This document shows, in pieces, positions 45,560 through 55,120 of a stretch of DNA of 64,000 nt. The notes under the pieces were generated by a model, which saw only the letters and a list, made by a program, of their open reading frames with translations, ran no database searches and had not been told where the DNA came from. Where the stretch lies: the NCBI GenBank assembly GCA_041396125.1, contig JAWKZG010000022.1:20413-84412 (forward strand). The letters run 5' to 3'. Within the stretch, counting starts at the first letter, position 1; each line of letters opens with the position of its first letter. The DNA is from JAWKZG01 sp041396125 (GTDB lineage Bacteria; Pseudomonadota; Gammaproteobacteria; Competibacterales; Competibacteraceae). A program made the position numbers and the translations under genes.

Positions 45560-47107
45560 TTATTTACTGACGCCCCAGAATCTCGGCCAGTTCAGCTCTA
45601 CCTGTGGCGGCAGACCTTGTAAAGCAGGCGAAGCGATATCGTAAACAAACACATCACCGGGCTTGATAACCGGCACCTGCTGATAGATCAGGGCCTGGAT
45701 ATCGTTCCAGATCTGCTTGCGTGCTGCAGGATCAACCGTACCTGCCAACGCGGCTTCCAGTGGTTCTTTTTCAGGCGATATCCACCAGCCCGGATAGTTA
45801 TCGTTCATGAACGTGTACAGAATCGGATCCGGCACCATGCCGTGTGTGGTTTCGAAAATATCCCAGAGTTCCGGCTTAGCCCGGCGCTCAACCAGCGTAG
45901 CCCAGTCATATACCTGAAACTCGATGTTGAAGCCGGCCGCTTTGAGCTGACGTTCAAAAACCTGGCCCGTATCGTAGTGCAGCGGATAGGAAGAGGACAC
46001 CATGAAATTGATCGGCTCGCCTTTGTAGCCGGCTTCAGCAGCCATTTGTTTGGCTTTTTCGGGATCGCCTTTTTGCGGATAGTTTTCGGTACCCGCATCG
46101 GTGTACCAATAGGTATCTGCCGGATAAATAGCGCCGTTAGGGCTCCATAAATTGTCCGGGCCGACCGCAATACGCAAAGCTTCCGGGAAATCCAGCGCAG
46201 CCAGAATGGCGCGGCGCAGTGCATAATTATCTTTCAGCAATCCGGCCGAGCTATTCAGAAAGAGCAGCGGCATGGTGGGCACATTCTGTTTTATGACGCT
46301 CACACCGGGATCGTTGCTCATGTCTTCAAACAGGTCACCCGAGATGCGTTCAGCGTAGTCATAATCACCGGCCTGCACACCACTGACGCGGGTACCCATA
46401 TCCGGTACAGCGATAAACCGGATGGCATCGACTTTGGCTTCACGCTGTCCGGCGTAGCCATCGGTGGGACCAGACGGTTGGGCATAATCATCGAATTTGA
46501 CCACTTCAATATGACGGTTCGGCCGCCATTCGTTGAATTTGAAGGGTCCGGTGCCAATGATCTGCTCGTTGGAAAGCGGTTCACCCGTAGCGGCACTGGC
46601 GATTTCTCCGGGGATAATGGCAGGGCCACCATTCAGGAAAGCCAACAGGCTTTTCCACGGGCCGTAAGCATTTTTGAAGGTCAGAACGACTTCATGATCG
46701 CCATTGGCCGCAACGCTGGCGATGTTATCGAACATCACTTTACCGCGCCCGCCGTACTCTCCCCAGCGGTTTAAGGAGGCAACCACGTCAGCAGCGGTCA
46801 TCACCTTGCCATTGTGGAACGGCACGTTCTGACGCAGTGTGATGGTAATGGTTTTGCCGTCGTCGCTGACTGTCTCGCCTTCGGCCAGCAGAGGTACAGG
46901 CTCAAAATTGGCGTTGAAGGTGTAAAGGGTTTCCAGCACATGCAGATCGACCATTGAGGTCAGTGTTGCTGTGGTGGTGTGAACATCGAGGTGAGGTGGA
47001 TCGTCCGTTACGGCAATCCGTAAAACAGATTGTGCTGAGGCCGTACCGGTAAGAATTGCAAAAGCTGCTGCTGCCGTCAGACCGCTCAGCCAATTTACTC
47101 GAGCCAT
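45560..47107 (-). CDS. dppA: Dipeptide-type ABC periplasmic binding protein (DppA-like)
   Basis: A 515-aa family 5 solute-binding protein with signal peptide (MARVNWLSGLTAAAAFAILTGTASA) and the typical AVTDDPPHLDVHTTTATLTSM, YTFNANFEPVPLLAEGETVSDDGKTITITLRQNVPFHNGK and IIGTGPFKFNEWRPN. The name reflects homology to dipeptide binders; in this context (amidase, M81 peptidases) the ligand may be a small amide or modified peptide. ATG at 47107 has GGAGAA upstream. It leads the dpp operon and faces the M81 gene. Confidence 0.9.
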   Translation of the reverse strand: MARVNWLSGLTAAAAFAILTGTASAQSVLRIAVTDDPPHLDVHTTTATLTSMVDLHVLETLYTFNANFEPVPLLAEGETVSDDGKTITITLRQNVPFHNGKVMTAADVVASLNRWGEYGGRGKVMFDNIASVAANGDHEVVLTFKNAYGPWKSLLAFLNGGPAIIPGEIASAATGEPLSNEQIIGTGPFKFNEWRPNRHIEVVKFDDYAQPSGPTDGYAGQREAKVDAIRFIAVPDMGTRVSGVQAGDYDYAERISGDLFEDMSNDPGVSVIKQNVPTMPLLFLNSSAGLLKDNYALRRAILAALDFPEALRIAVGPDNLWSPNGAIYPADTYWYTDAGTENYPQKGDPEKAKQMAAEAGYKGEPINFMVSSSYPLHYDTGQVFERQLKAAGFNIEFQVYDWATLVERRAKPELWDIFETTHGMVPDPILYTFMNDNYPGWWISPEKEPLEAALAGTVDPAARKQIWNDIQALIYQQVPVIKPGDVFVYDIASPALQGLPPQVELNWPRFWGVSK

Positions 47108-47272
47108 ACGTGTTCTCCCGTGGGTTATGACCAACAGCGTGAAATCGGCCCGCAGGACGCGGAATATTTGATTTATTGTGCCAGCGCCGTTGATACTAGG
47201 ATTAATGGTAGGTATCGCCTACTGTGGTGTCAAGACAACAAAAATAGTTCTGAACCGTTTGGAGAACCCCTC

Positions 47273-48757
47273 ATGAGCCGTATCTTCACTGCCGCCCTGG
47301 TGACTGAAACCAACACCTTCTCGCCCCTGCCTGTCGATATGAACGGCTTTCGTGAGCAATTACTGGCACGACCCGGTGAGCATCCGGATTGGCCGACCCA
47401 GGCTACCGGCCCCATTATTGCTGCCCGGCGGCGCGCTGCCGAGCTGGGCTGGACGATTACCGAAGGTACCACCGCGTCGGCCCAGCCAGGCGGCCCGGTC
47501 AACCGTCAGACCTACGAAACTCTGCGCGACGAAATCCTCGCTCAGCTCCAGGCAGCGCTGCCGCTGGATGCGGTCATTCTGGGTCTGCACGGTGCCATGG
47601 TGGCGCACGGTTACGATGATTGCGAAGGCGATCTGCTGCAGCGGGCGCGCCAGATAGTCGGGCCAAAAGTGCTGATTGCAGCAGAATTCGATCCGCACTG
47701 CCACTTCACCAAAGCCATGGCCGACTCACTCGATATTGCGGTGTTCTACAAAGAATTCCCGCATGTTGATACTTTTCAACGGGCGCAGCAGCTGATTGAT
47801 CTGGTCGCACGCACACTCAAGGGCGAAATTACGCCTCACCTGTCGACTTATGACTGTCGCATGATTGATGTGCTGCCCACGTCGCATGAGCCAATGAAAA
47901 GTTTCGTCGAGCGCCTGCGTGACATCGAGCGCCAGGACGAGCAGATTCTGGATATCTCGATTGTGCACGGCTTCCGGGCTGGCGATGTGCCGGAAATGGG
48001 CAGCAAAGTCGTCGTCATGAGCAATAACGCCCCGGACTACGGCCATGCGCTGGCCAAAAAGCTGGCGCGGGAATTATTCGACAACTGGGGTAAAAGCTTT
48101 CCGGCCCTGCTGACGCCGGAACAGGCTATCGTCCAGGCCAGAGCTTGTCCGCGCCGCCCGGTCGTGCTGGCTGATGTCTGGGGCAATCCCGGTGGTGGCG
48201 TACCCGGCGACAACACCTTTCTGCTGAAAGCACTGCTGGCGGCAGGGGTCGAAAATACCGCGCTGGCAACGATCTGGGACCCGGTTGCGGTGCGCATCTG
48301 CCATGCCGCCGGTGTGGGTGCCCGGCTCAAGCTGCGCTTTGGCGGTAAATCCTGCGCTGGTATCGGTGAGCCGGTGGATGCCGAGGTGACCGTAAAAACG
48401 GTACAGGACAACGCCACCCAGACATTTGTCGATGCCATCGTATCACTCGGTCCCAGCGCGGTAATTCAGGTCGACGGCATCGAGGTCATTCTCAACACCC
48501 ACCGCGCCCAGGTGCTGGAACCAACCATTTTCACCAATCTGGACATCCCTGCCCTGGAGCGAGATATTCTGGTTGTCAAATCAACCAACCATTTTTACAA
48601 GGGTTTCGCCGCCATCAGCCAGGACATTCTGTACGTCGAAACCCCCGGTGTGTATCCGAGCGATTACCACAGCACTGAGTTTCGCAAAGTGCGCCGCCCG
48701 CTACGCCCGCTGGACACCATCAGTTGGGAAGACGTAGAGCAGCATCAGACTTTTTAG
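47273..48757 (+). CDS. M81 family metallopeptidase (MlrC-like), copy 1
   Basis: A 494-aa protein of the MlrC family: RIFTAALVTETNTFSPLPVDM at the start, VILGLHGAMVAHGYDDCEGDLLQRAR, AAEFDPHCHFTK with metal His/Asp, EFPHVDTFQRAQQL, and the C-terminal domain (LADVWGNPGGGVPGDNTFLLKALL...VKSTNHFYKGFAAISQDILYV). MlrC degrades the linearised microcystin tail in sphingomonads, but most members have unknown substrates. Beside an ABC importer and amidases, a role in small peptide or amide hydrolysis is likely. Start chosen by GGAGAA and conserved MSRIFTAAL. Intact. Confidence 0.9.
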   Translation: MSRIFTAALVTETNTFSPLPVDMNGFREQLLARPGEHPDWPTQATGPIIAARRRAAELGWTITEGTTASAQPGGPVNRQTYETLRDEILAQLQAALPLDAVILGLHGAMVAHGYDDCEGDLLQRARQIVGPKVLIAAEFDPHCHFTKAMADSLDIAVFYKEFPHVDTFQRAQQLIDLVARTLKGEITPHLSTYDCRMIDVLPTSHEPMKSFVERLRDIERQDEQILDISIVHGFRAGDVPEMGSKVVVMSNNAPDYGHALAKKLARELFDNWGKSFPALLTPEQAIVQARACPRRPVVLADVWGNPGGGVPGDNTFLLKALLAAGVENTALATIWDPVAVRICHAAGVGARLKLRFGGKSCAGIGEPVDAEVTVKTVQDNATQTFVDAIVSLGPSAVIQVDGIEVILNTHRAQVLEPTIFTNLDIPALERDILVVKSTNHFYKGFAAISQDILYVETPGVYPSDYHSTEFRKVRRPLRPLDTISWEDVEQHQTF

Positions 48758-48809
48758 CGTCTTTATTTCCGGTAAAACCGGGTACCCCCAACACACCGAG
48801 AGCAAGCCC

Positions 48810-49508
48810 ATGCAAAATACCGACAGCGAGGCTGCGCAACAGCTTGCAGCCGCCTTCCAGGCGATGGATGAATACTATCAGCAACGCGGCATTTTTCAGG
48901 GCGGGTTCGGCTTCGGGGAGCGGCCTGCCATTATTGTCGTTGACTTTGCCAACGGTTGGACCGATGACGCCTACGCAGGCGGCAGCCGACGGCTGGACAG
49001 CCCGGTCGAACACACCCGTCGCTTACTGGCAACTGCCCGTCCATTAGGTGTCCCGATCATCTTCACCACCAGCCCCTGGCGGCCCAAAACAGGCGATCAA
49101 CCGTTCAAATCAGCCGCAGATCATTCGGATAATTTCCGCGCCTGGGATGAACACGCCTGCCAGATTGATGAACGCGTCCGGCCTCAGCCCGAGGATTATA
49201 TTATCCAGAAAGAAAACGCCAGCGCCTTCAACAGCACCCACCTGGGCGGTTACCTGATCGAACAGCGCGTTGACACCGTCCTGATTACCGGCTGCAGCAC
49301 CAGCGCCTGCATTCGCGCCACCGCCACCGATGCCAAAAGCCTGCGCTTTCGCCCAATTGTCGTACGTGAATGTGTCGGCGACCGCTCGGCAGTCGCCCAT
49401 CTGTTCACCTTGTTCGACCTGCAAGCACGTTTCGCCGACGTGCGCTCCATCGATGAAGTGGAGGCATATTTGTCGGAGTGCGGGAAAGGTGTTGTTACCG
49501 GTGCTTGA
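48810..49508 (+). CDS. Isochorismatase-family amidase (N-carbamoylsarcosine amidohydrolase-like)
   Basis: A 232-aa cysteine hydrolase. Catalytic triad candidates are D45 (AIIVVDFANGW), K134 (YIIQKENAS) and C167 (ITGCSTSACIRATATDAKSL). The long N-terminal helix and GFGFGERPAIIVVDF start resemble N-carbamoylsarcosine amidase and related carbamoyl hydrolases rather than isochorismatase. It probably releases ammonia/CO2 or amine from an N-carbamoyl or small amide compound. It follows the M81 gene by 52 bp and looks co-transcribed. Intact. Confidence 0.88.
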   Translation: MQNTDSEAAQQLAAAFQAMDEYYQQRGIFQGGFGFGERPAIIVVDFANGWTDDAYAGGSRRLDSPVEHTRRLLATARPLGVPIIFTTSPWRPKTGDQPFKSAADHSDNFRAWDEHACQIDERVRPQPEDYIIQKENASAFNSTHLGGYLIEQRVDTVLITGCSTSACIRATATDAKSLRFRPIVVRECVGDRSAVAHLFTLFDLQARFADVRSIDEVEAYLSECGKGVVTGA

Positions 49509-49557
49509 TATCAGTGCCTGAAACGCCAAGAAGAATACAAATCTTAGTCTCAACCCC

Positions 49558-50016
49558 TTATTGACCGAGTTGAGAGATTGCTTCTATTCGCTCGAATAAT
49601 AGTGTTTCCCTGTCTTGCTCGCCAAGGGCAGCACTTTGTACAACATACTCAAAATCAGGGTTTTGAAGCAGCTCTCCCAACTGTTTGGCAATATAGACTT
49701 GCAAGTCAGAATCTGTTTGAGAGACTTCCTCAATAATGGATGGACGTCCGTCGATCAGGTTAAGCAAATCTTCAATATCGTGACTATTCCAAGGATCGTT
49801 GTTGCCCCTCCCCCGATAAGCTTCAAGCTTCGTGGCCAGAAAGCAAGGTGGAGTGACCAGTCTTATTGTCATGTGCTCACTGAGCAAGTAGTCTTCGGCA
49901 GTCTTTAGAGCCTGGGCGTACCAGCGATTGGAAAAACCAAGAATATCGCTATCGGATGGCATGAAGTCCACTTTCAGACCATCTAGCCGCATGCGGCAAA
50001 TCACCATAAGCGCCAA
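49558..50016 (-). pseudogene. Nucleotidyltransferase, C-terminal half (5' end cut by IS insertion)
   Basis: The piece begins in the middle of a domain (VICRMRLDGLKVDFMPSDSDILGFSNRWY), followed by LVTPPCFLATKLEAYRGRGNNDPWNSHDIEDLLNLIDGRP, the second half of a small nucleotidyltransferase of the AbiEii-like kind. Upstream in the same strand the coding sequence stops at an IS end, and the missing N-terminal half lies beyond it at 51402-51646. Restored protein about 230 aa, plus one indel. As sequenced, an apparent TTG start at 50016 uses IS bases. Confidence 0.78.
49994..50004. repeat. Left target-site duplication of the IS (CGGCAAATCAC)
   Basis: The 11 bases CGGCAAATCAC lie immediately left of the element end CATAAGCG. 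An identical copy flanks the right end. An 11-bp duplication suits IS4-family elements. Confidence 0.9.
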
Positions 50017-51390
50017 CTTAAGCCCTTAAGGTATTGATCATACGGCACTAACGCCGAGTTTTCGACACAGAGCCAGCAGCTCAAGCACCGGCGGTGGTAA
50101 GGTCTGTAGCCGGCGCTTGCGGGGTCGTTCGCACAGACTCTTGAGACTGTCCTTGAGATAGCGGGGCTGAACGGGAAAACAAGCGACCAGGCCGGCGCAA
50201 ACCGCTTTAGTGACTAATTGCCACAGGCGCCAAGGGGTATGCGTTCGCGGTCCGTCCATCCCGAGCTGTGGCCAAAGCGTTTGTTAACGAGCTGACCACC
50301 GCTGCATACAAGAGTTTGCCGTATAAATACAGCTCGGCCAGTGGACTGTTCTGCGAGCGCGTAGACGATCTATCCACGATACTTTGAGCCGCTTACCGCC
50401 AGTTCCACCTGCCAGCGCCGGGATGAGCGCGGCGATCGCCGAGGTGTCGAGCAGCGTGGTCGGCACGCTGGTGAAGATTAGTACCCAGCCACTTAAGAAC
50501 GTCAAGGTGGTCGGCTAGCCTGACGGCCTTTTTTACGCCCGCTGCTGAGCCTGACGACGGCCTCGAAGGCGCCTGCGCCGGCGGGAGTGGAATCGCATGT
50601 ACCGTGCCTTCAAGCCGTTTATGCCGTGGCACAGATAAACCGGGATGCTCCCCGCACGTCCCTGCTGCTGGCGCAACCGCGTGCACCAATGATGGCCTCC
50701 ATCGACTATCTTGATGGTACAGCGTCATCCCGTGCGGGTTATAACGAGTACCCACATCGCCGCCGCGATCACCGAACGGTACCAGACTTTGCGCTGGTTA
50801 TAGCCCCGACCAGCAGCACCACATCGCCTTCTTGCAGCACGCAGCGTTCCACACTTTCGCCCACCTTATCCGTACTGTATCGACCTCCTCAACCTGGCGT
50901 AACGTCATGTTCACATCCAGCGCAACATGTAGCCGGTAACTTGTACCCTCGCGGCACCTGACCGTCGAACCATCCTGCACGATAGCGCAGATGTCCGTCA
51001 ACGACCCTGTCAGGCCAAAAACACCTCGCAGCAAGCCTTGATCCAGGGCACACAGGCCGTCGGCCTTTCTTTTTTACCGCCGTATCAGATAACCCTGCAG
51101 CTGGGCCACCTGACTGCAACTGCGCAGGATAAGTCCAGCCCGCAGTACAACAACACTAACTGCAGCAATTGCGGCCAATAATCTTGCGTGCCCAAACGCT
51201 TTAAACGCATACGCTTGCTGCTGATAACTGCCGTAAGGCTCTTGAACAAATTCGTCAAACAAGATATCTATAGTGGGTGGTGTGGTGTCATAGTCGAAGG
51301 ATATGTCGCAATTGAAATCTGCTTTGTGCCACCACCCTTCTTTTTCAACCCCTAAATCAAAACCTGTAATCTTTAAGTTGGCGCTTTATG
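50005..51390 (-). mobile_element. IS4-family insertion sequence with intact ends and degraded transposase
   Basis: A 1386-bp element bounded by inverted repeats (left CATAAGCGCCAACTTAAG; right, read inward, CATAAAGCGCCAACTTAAAG) and a perfect 11-bp direct repeat. It contains a single transposase reading on the minus strand, broken by frameshifts, with the IS4-type Y-x2-R-x3-E-x6-K motif. Inserted into the middle of a nucleotidyltransferase gene. The perfect target duplication means insertion was recent relative to sequence drift. Confidence 0.9.
50038..51262 (-). pseudogene. IS4-family DDE transposase, multiply frameshifted
   Basis: Reading the minus strand, ordered pieces cover a DDE transposase of about 410 aa: MFDEFVQEPYGSYQQQAYAF at the start, RCREGTSYRLHVALDVNMTLRQ, DKVGESVERCV, GTRYNPHGMTLYHQD, IPVYLCHGINRLEGT-like text, FLSGWVLIFTSVPTTLLDTSAIAAL, YRLRWQVELAVKRLKS (Y-x2-R-x3-E-x6-K) and a C-terminal part ending LCRKLGVSAV. 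At least seven breaks. Not active as sequenced; movement would need another copy. Confidence 0.82.
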
Positions 51391-51401
51391 CGGCAAATCA
51401 C
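51391..51401. repeat. Right target-site duplication of the IS (CGGCAAATCAC)
   Basis: Identical to the 11-base repeat at the left end, directly after the element's terminal CGCTTTATG. Confidence 0.9.
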
Positions 51402-51646
51402 TTCCCTGGTCATCCGTAAAACCACGCCGGCGCAATTGAGCTTCAAATTGATGCCATTCTAGACGCCCTATCACATCGATAATCACCCACATCGTCCGTG
51501 TGACGCAATCGCCTTTGGTGAAAGCATCGGTCAGAAACAAGCTCGTTGTACATCCTCCGACAAAAGCGACTTGCTAAAAGCAGCTCTGGCCCAAGGGCTA
51601 CGGCGACCCGGGTAAGCATTGCTTCATGACGATTTATAGCGTCCAT
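51402..51646 (-). pseudogene. Nucleotidyltransferase, N-terminal half (cut by IS insertion, frameshifted)
   Basis: Starts ATG with MDAINRHEAMLTRVAVALGPELLLASRF. Correcting the frame gives VGGCTTSLFLTDAFTKGD and a DVDVI-like metal site (seen as GDVIIDVIGRLEWHQFEAQLRRRGFTDDQ), i.e. the G-G and D-x-D signature of nucleotidyltransferases. Sequence then runs into the IS right end and continues at 50004 downward. About two indels besides the insertion. Its start lies 10 bp after the stop of the upstream HTH-like gene, forming a two-gene unit. Confidence 0.72.
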
Positions 51647-51656
51647 CAATACTTTC

Positions 51657-52120
51657 TCAATAAGATTTTTCAAGGAACTCACTTGCCAATGCGTTCTCTT
51701 TGTCTGGCCTATACGAATAGCATCGGCTAATGCCAGGTAATTATAGAGCTGCGGGTCTTTTCTGACCGCAAAGGCACACTTTTAAACAGCGGGGCAATCG
51801 CTTGCCTCTTTTTCCATTGGCATCCGGCCACCGGCGCAAGCTCCCCTGCCGTCATTATGTGACCTGCAACACTGGAGCAGGCCAGCCCCGTGGCAATACC
51901 ACGGGTAAGTTCAGCAGGTTTCACTGGAAAGACGTAGCGCAGTCCGTGCACCACAAATTCCAACAAAGCCTTAAAATTGGCTTTGGGCAGACCGCTTTTT
52001 CGATCAGGTTTAGCGAGGCCCGCAAATAATTGCGTTTCAATGCTTGGCTTACTTCGCTTTTGCTACCAGTTTTTTGGCAGCCAAGCCTCTGGTAGTAAGT
52101 CGGGACGCAAGAAGTGCCAT
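51657..52120 (-). pseudogene. HTH-like partner gene of the nucleotidyltransferase, frameshifted
   Basis: ATG at 52120. A helix-turn-helix-like piece (SEVSQALKR) appears in one frame, then KANFKALLEFVVHGLRYVFPVKPAELTRGIATGLACSSVAGHIM, WPDANGKKRGIAIAPLFKSVP and YLALADAIRIGQTKR, with LASEFLEKSY and a TGA at 51657. This layout (small DNA-binding protein followed by a nucleotidyltransferase) is a recurrent, poorly studied pair resembling toxin-antitoxin or AbiE-type units. At least four breaks. Base composition is more AT-rich upstream, and three 18-bp direct repeats precede it. Confidence 0.62.
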
Positions 52121-52143
52121 TCTTATCGCTATAACTTAACTTA

Positions 52144-52197
52144 TTATTAATATCTATTTCCTTATTGATATCTAACTGATTATTAATATCTATTTCC
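52144..52197. repeat. Three tandem 18-bp AT-rich repeats upstream of the HTH-like gene
   Basis: Units: TTATTAATATCTATTTCC, TTATTGATATCTAACTGA, TTATTAATATCTATTTCC. First and third are identical; all share TTATTRATATCTA. They sit about 24-77 bp before the HTH-like ATG, where an autoregulator would bind. The following 234 bp to 52431 hold nothing I can recognise. Confidence 0.8.
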
Positions 52198-52431
52198 GTG
52201 TTTTCCCAATCCCACCATGGATACTTTCTGCATGGGACAACTCCTGAGCGACTTGCTGTTCAATAGCAGCCAGCTTAAAAAAGAAGCAAAATATCTTGAC
52301 TTTTCATTGAATTTGATATGCCGCTGTCCTTTTGACCTTGGACAAAGGACGATTTGAATAAAATATTTACAAAGGTCAAGAGAATTCTTCAAATTTCTGT
52401 TTTATCTTTATTTTCTCATCATTATATTTTT

Positions 52432-53885
52432 TCAAACAATCCGTACCGGATCAGCGACATCGTCCAGCGGCTGATCGGGCGCTGTACTCGATGGACTTTG
52501 CGCACATCGCGCGGTAGCGGCCCGTCGGCGTCGGTGTAGATGACCTCAGCGGCGATCGGTGCAAAAGCGGCATGAAAGTGATTGGTCGATTTTAACGCTG
52601 ATGATGCGTTTTGTGGTCAGATCCACGCCCAGATGGGTAAACAGATCCCGGCCCAGCGTCTGGGTTCTTTCAATCAGCAATAATCTCAATGCCGTTCAGC
52701 CGGATCAGTGCGGTATCGCCTAAAGGCACTTGCCGCCGGAAAAACTCTGCGACGCGTTTTTGGCCAGATTCACAATGTCGACCCGGCGTCGAGCGGCTGA
52801 CCCGAAGCGAGCGGTCTTGCCGCCAAACGCAATTGCAGCCGTGCGCCAGTTCGCAGCGTGACAGAATTGCACAGCGACCGGATCCCAGAGAGTGGACCCA
52901 AAATAGCGTTTTCACCCTGCTCCAGTAACTCCCGCAGCAGATGGGTCGAATCACCCGGTGCACCGCCGCCAGGGTTATCGGTTGGATCGGCAATAACAAC
53001 AGGCCGGTCAGTGGTATTTTGTAACGCTTGTGCGACAGCCGCCGGTGCCGTCAAGAAAGGCGGCGTGGATTTGCCGCGCATGGCCACCAGCTCTGCCGCC
53101 AGTTCGGCTGCCAGTTGATCGCCATACGCTTTATTGTCGTCGGTAATGACCAGCACCCGCGTCCCCATTTCCGCCACATCGGCAAATGGAAAACCGTGCG
53201 CCACAGATATCGACAACACCCCATTGTGACCTTCCAGCGCCTGGACTTTATCGACAAAACTGCGCATCGGTTCGCGCGAGGTCGGATAGCTGGCAATCTG
53301 GCGGCAATCAACCACCGACTGGATCGGTTTGATCTCGCCCCGAATCGCCTGCAGAGTTAACTCAAGGACTTCTTCGGCCCGCTCGACCGGATCGGTGTGC
53401 GGAAATTCCTTAAAGGTAATCAGGATATCGGCACCGCGCAGCCGCTGACGGGTCAGGTGGCAATGCAAATCGTGTTCGACGCCGATAATCGCCCTGGCAC
53501 CGACCAGCTCGCGCACACGGGTAATCAAGTCACCCTCGCAATCATCGTAACCATGCGCCACCATCGCGCCATGCAGGCCCAGCAGCACACCGTCCAGCGG
53601 CAGTGCGGCACTGATCTGTGCCAGAATTTCATCGCGAAAGCGTTCATAGGCCGCCTGCGCACAGGTACCGGAAGGTTCGGCCCAGGCCGTGCTGCCTTCG
53701 ATCAGGGTCCAGCCTTCGCGCTGGGCGCGGTGGCGCGCCACCCACAGCGGCGCAGAGCACAGACTGGGACGGTCCGGGTGTTCGCCTGGAGGGGCATAAA
53801 ACGCGTCCAGGAAGTTATCGACTGAGGTCGGAATCGGCGAGAACATATTGGTTTCGGTCGCCAGTGAAGCGGCGAATATGCGCAT
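52432..53885 (-). CDS. M81 family metallopeptidase (MlrC-like), copy 2, frameshifted C-terminus
   Basis: The N-terminal 340 residues are intact (MRIFAASLATETNMFSPIPTSVDNF, VLLGLHGAMVAHGYDDCEGDLITRVR, GVEHDLHCHLTRQRL, EFPHTDPVERAEE, VIADPTDNPGGGAPGDSTHLL). After GARLQLRL the frame shifts several times; GDTALIRLNGIEI, RTQTLGRDLFTHLGVDLTTKRII and FHAAFAPIAAEVIYTDADGPLPRDVRKV continue it, ending with a TGA at 52432. Full length would match copy 1 (about 490 aa). At least three breaks between 52450 and 52790. Paralogue of copy 1; likely different substrate. Confidence 0.85.
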
Positions 53886-53970
53886 GGGAATCAGCCTTTC
53901 TGGTGGTTGTTTTGTTAGATTTGAAAGGGTATATCCCTATACCCGGTCGGGCCGGTCTGGTAGCCGCGTT

Positions 53971-55068
53971 TTACTGTAATTTGCCGCGTCCCAGCAAGGG
54001 CCAGGCAGTTTCAACCCGACCGTTGCGGATGCCGTACAACACATCGTGCAGAAACACAGTGGAATCGGAATAACCGGGGATGACGTCGATTTTATCCCCT
54101 ATCTGCGGCACATCACTGGGCTCTTTCAGCAATACAGAGCCATGTTCAGCCGACAGTTTGAACGCTTCCACGTCGCCGAAACCGAGCAGTTCCGGGGCAG
54201 CGTGGTTGTTGCCCATGGTTTTGAAACCGGCATCGCAGATAATCCGGGTCGGACTCGGCCGACTGGTCACCGTCGCCAGCACGCTCAGCGCATAGTCGTG
54301 ACCTTCCACGCCAAAATGGTGACGGTAATGCGCATCGTATAAGATGCCGCCACCCGCCTCGATCTCGGTAATGCCCGGTGCGAAGGCACTGACCCAGTAT
54401 GTGCCGGTGCCGCCACAGCTGATGATGTCGATCGGGATACCGGCCGCACGGATTTGATCCGCGGTATCGGTCAGCAGTTTGAGTGCCTGCGCCACGCCTT
54501 GTTTCTTTTCATCACCGCGCGTGGTAAGAACGTGCGCTTCCCAGGTCTGTAAACCCGCAAAGCGCAGATGTTTCAACTCAAGCAGCTGTTGCGCCAGGGT
54601 AAGACTGGCCTGTCCCGGTGCCACACCGGCCCGATGCATACCAACGTCGACCTCGATCACAACGCGCGGGCGCACACCAACCTGTTGCGCCGCCTGATCA
54701 ATTGCTCTGGCATTATCGATATGATCGACGCAGACCATTACATCCGCGTGCCGACACAAATTGACCAGTCGCTCGATTTTACGACTGCCAACGATCTCGT
54801 TGGCAATCAGAATGTCATGGATACCGGCCGCCGCCATCACTTCCGCTTCGCCAAGTTTGGCACAGGTGATACCGATCGCGCCGGCCTGCAGACACATATG
54901 CGCCAGGGCCGGGGTTTTCATGGCTTTGGAATGCGGTCGCCAGGCCACACCTGCATCATGAATAATGATTTTTGCCATGCGCTCAATATTCTTTTGCAGA
55001 AGATCGAGATCGACCAGCAGTGCGGGGGTGTCAAGACTCTCTTTGGGTTGTCCTATTAGATTGTTCAA
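53971..55068 (-). CDS. DSD1-family PLP-dependent enzyme (D-threonine aldolase/D-serine dehydratase type)
   Basis: A 365-aa fold-type III PLP barrel protein: LDTPALLVDLDLLQKNIERMAK, VAWRPHSKAMKTPALAHMCL with the PLP lysine, GITCAKLGEAEVMAAAGI, VVIEVDVGMHRAGV, and a C-terminal metal site (HGSVLLKEPSD, DVIPGYSDSTVFLHD). The family splits or dehydrates D-beta-hydroxy amino acids with a divalent metal. It fits a scavenging role for D-amino acids released by the neighbouring peptidase-like proteins. Intact; ends 85 bp before the second M81 gene on the same strand. Confidence 0.9.
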   Translation of the reverse strand: MNNLIGQPKESLDTPALLVDLDLLQKNIERMAKIIIHDAGVAWRPHSKAMKTPALAHMCLQAGAIGITCAKLGEAEVMAAAGIHDILIANEIVGSRKIERLVNLCRHADVMVCVDHIDNARAIDQAAQQVGVRPRVVIEVDVGMHRAGVAPGQASLTLAQQLLELKHLRFAGLQTWEAHVLTTRGDEKKQGVAQALKLLTDTADQIRAAGIPIDIISCGGTGTYWVSAFAPGITEIEAGGGILYDAHYRHHFGVEGHDYALSVLATVTSRPSPTRIICDAGFKTMGNNHAAPELLGFGDVEAFKLSAEHGSVLLKEPSDVPQIGDKIDVIPGYSDSTVFLHDVLYGIRNGRVETAWPLLGRGKLQ

Positions 55069-55120
55069 GGATTATTCTCTTTAGCTGGTAGGTATGGAAA
55101 CAGGGTGGCGCCAGAGCGGG

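Noticed and set aside
52144..52197. Tandem repeats as a CRISPR array
   Set aside because: There are only three units, they are directly adjacent without unique spacers, and no cas genes are near.
52183..52392. 69-codon frame between the repeats and M81 copy 2
   Set aside because: AT-rich noncoding gap; no ribosome binding site and no similarity recognised.
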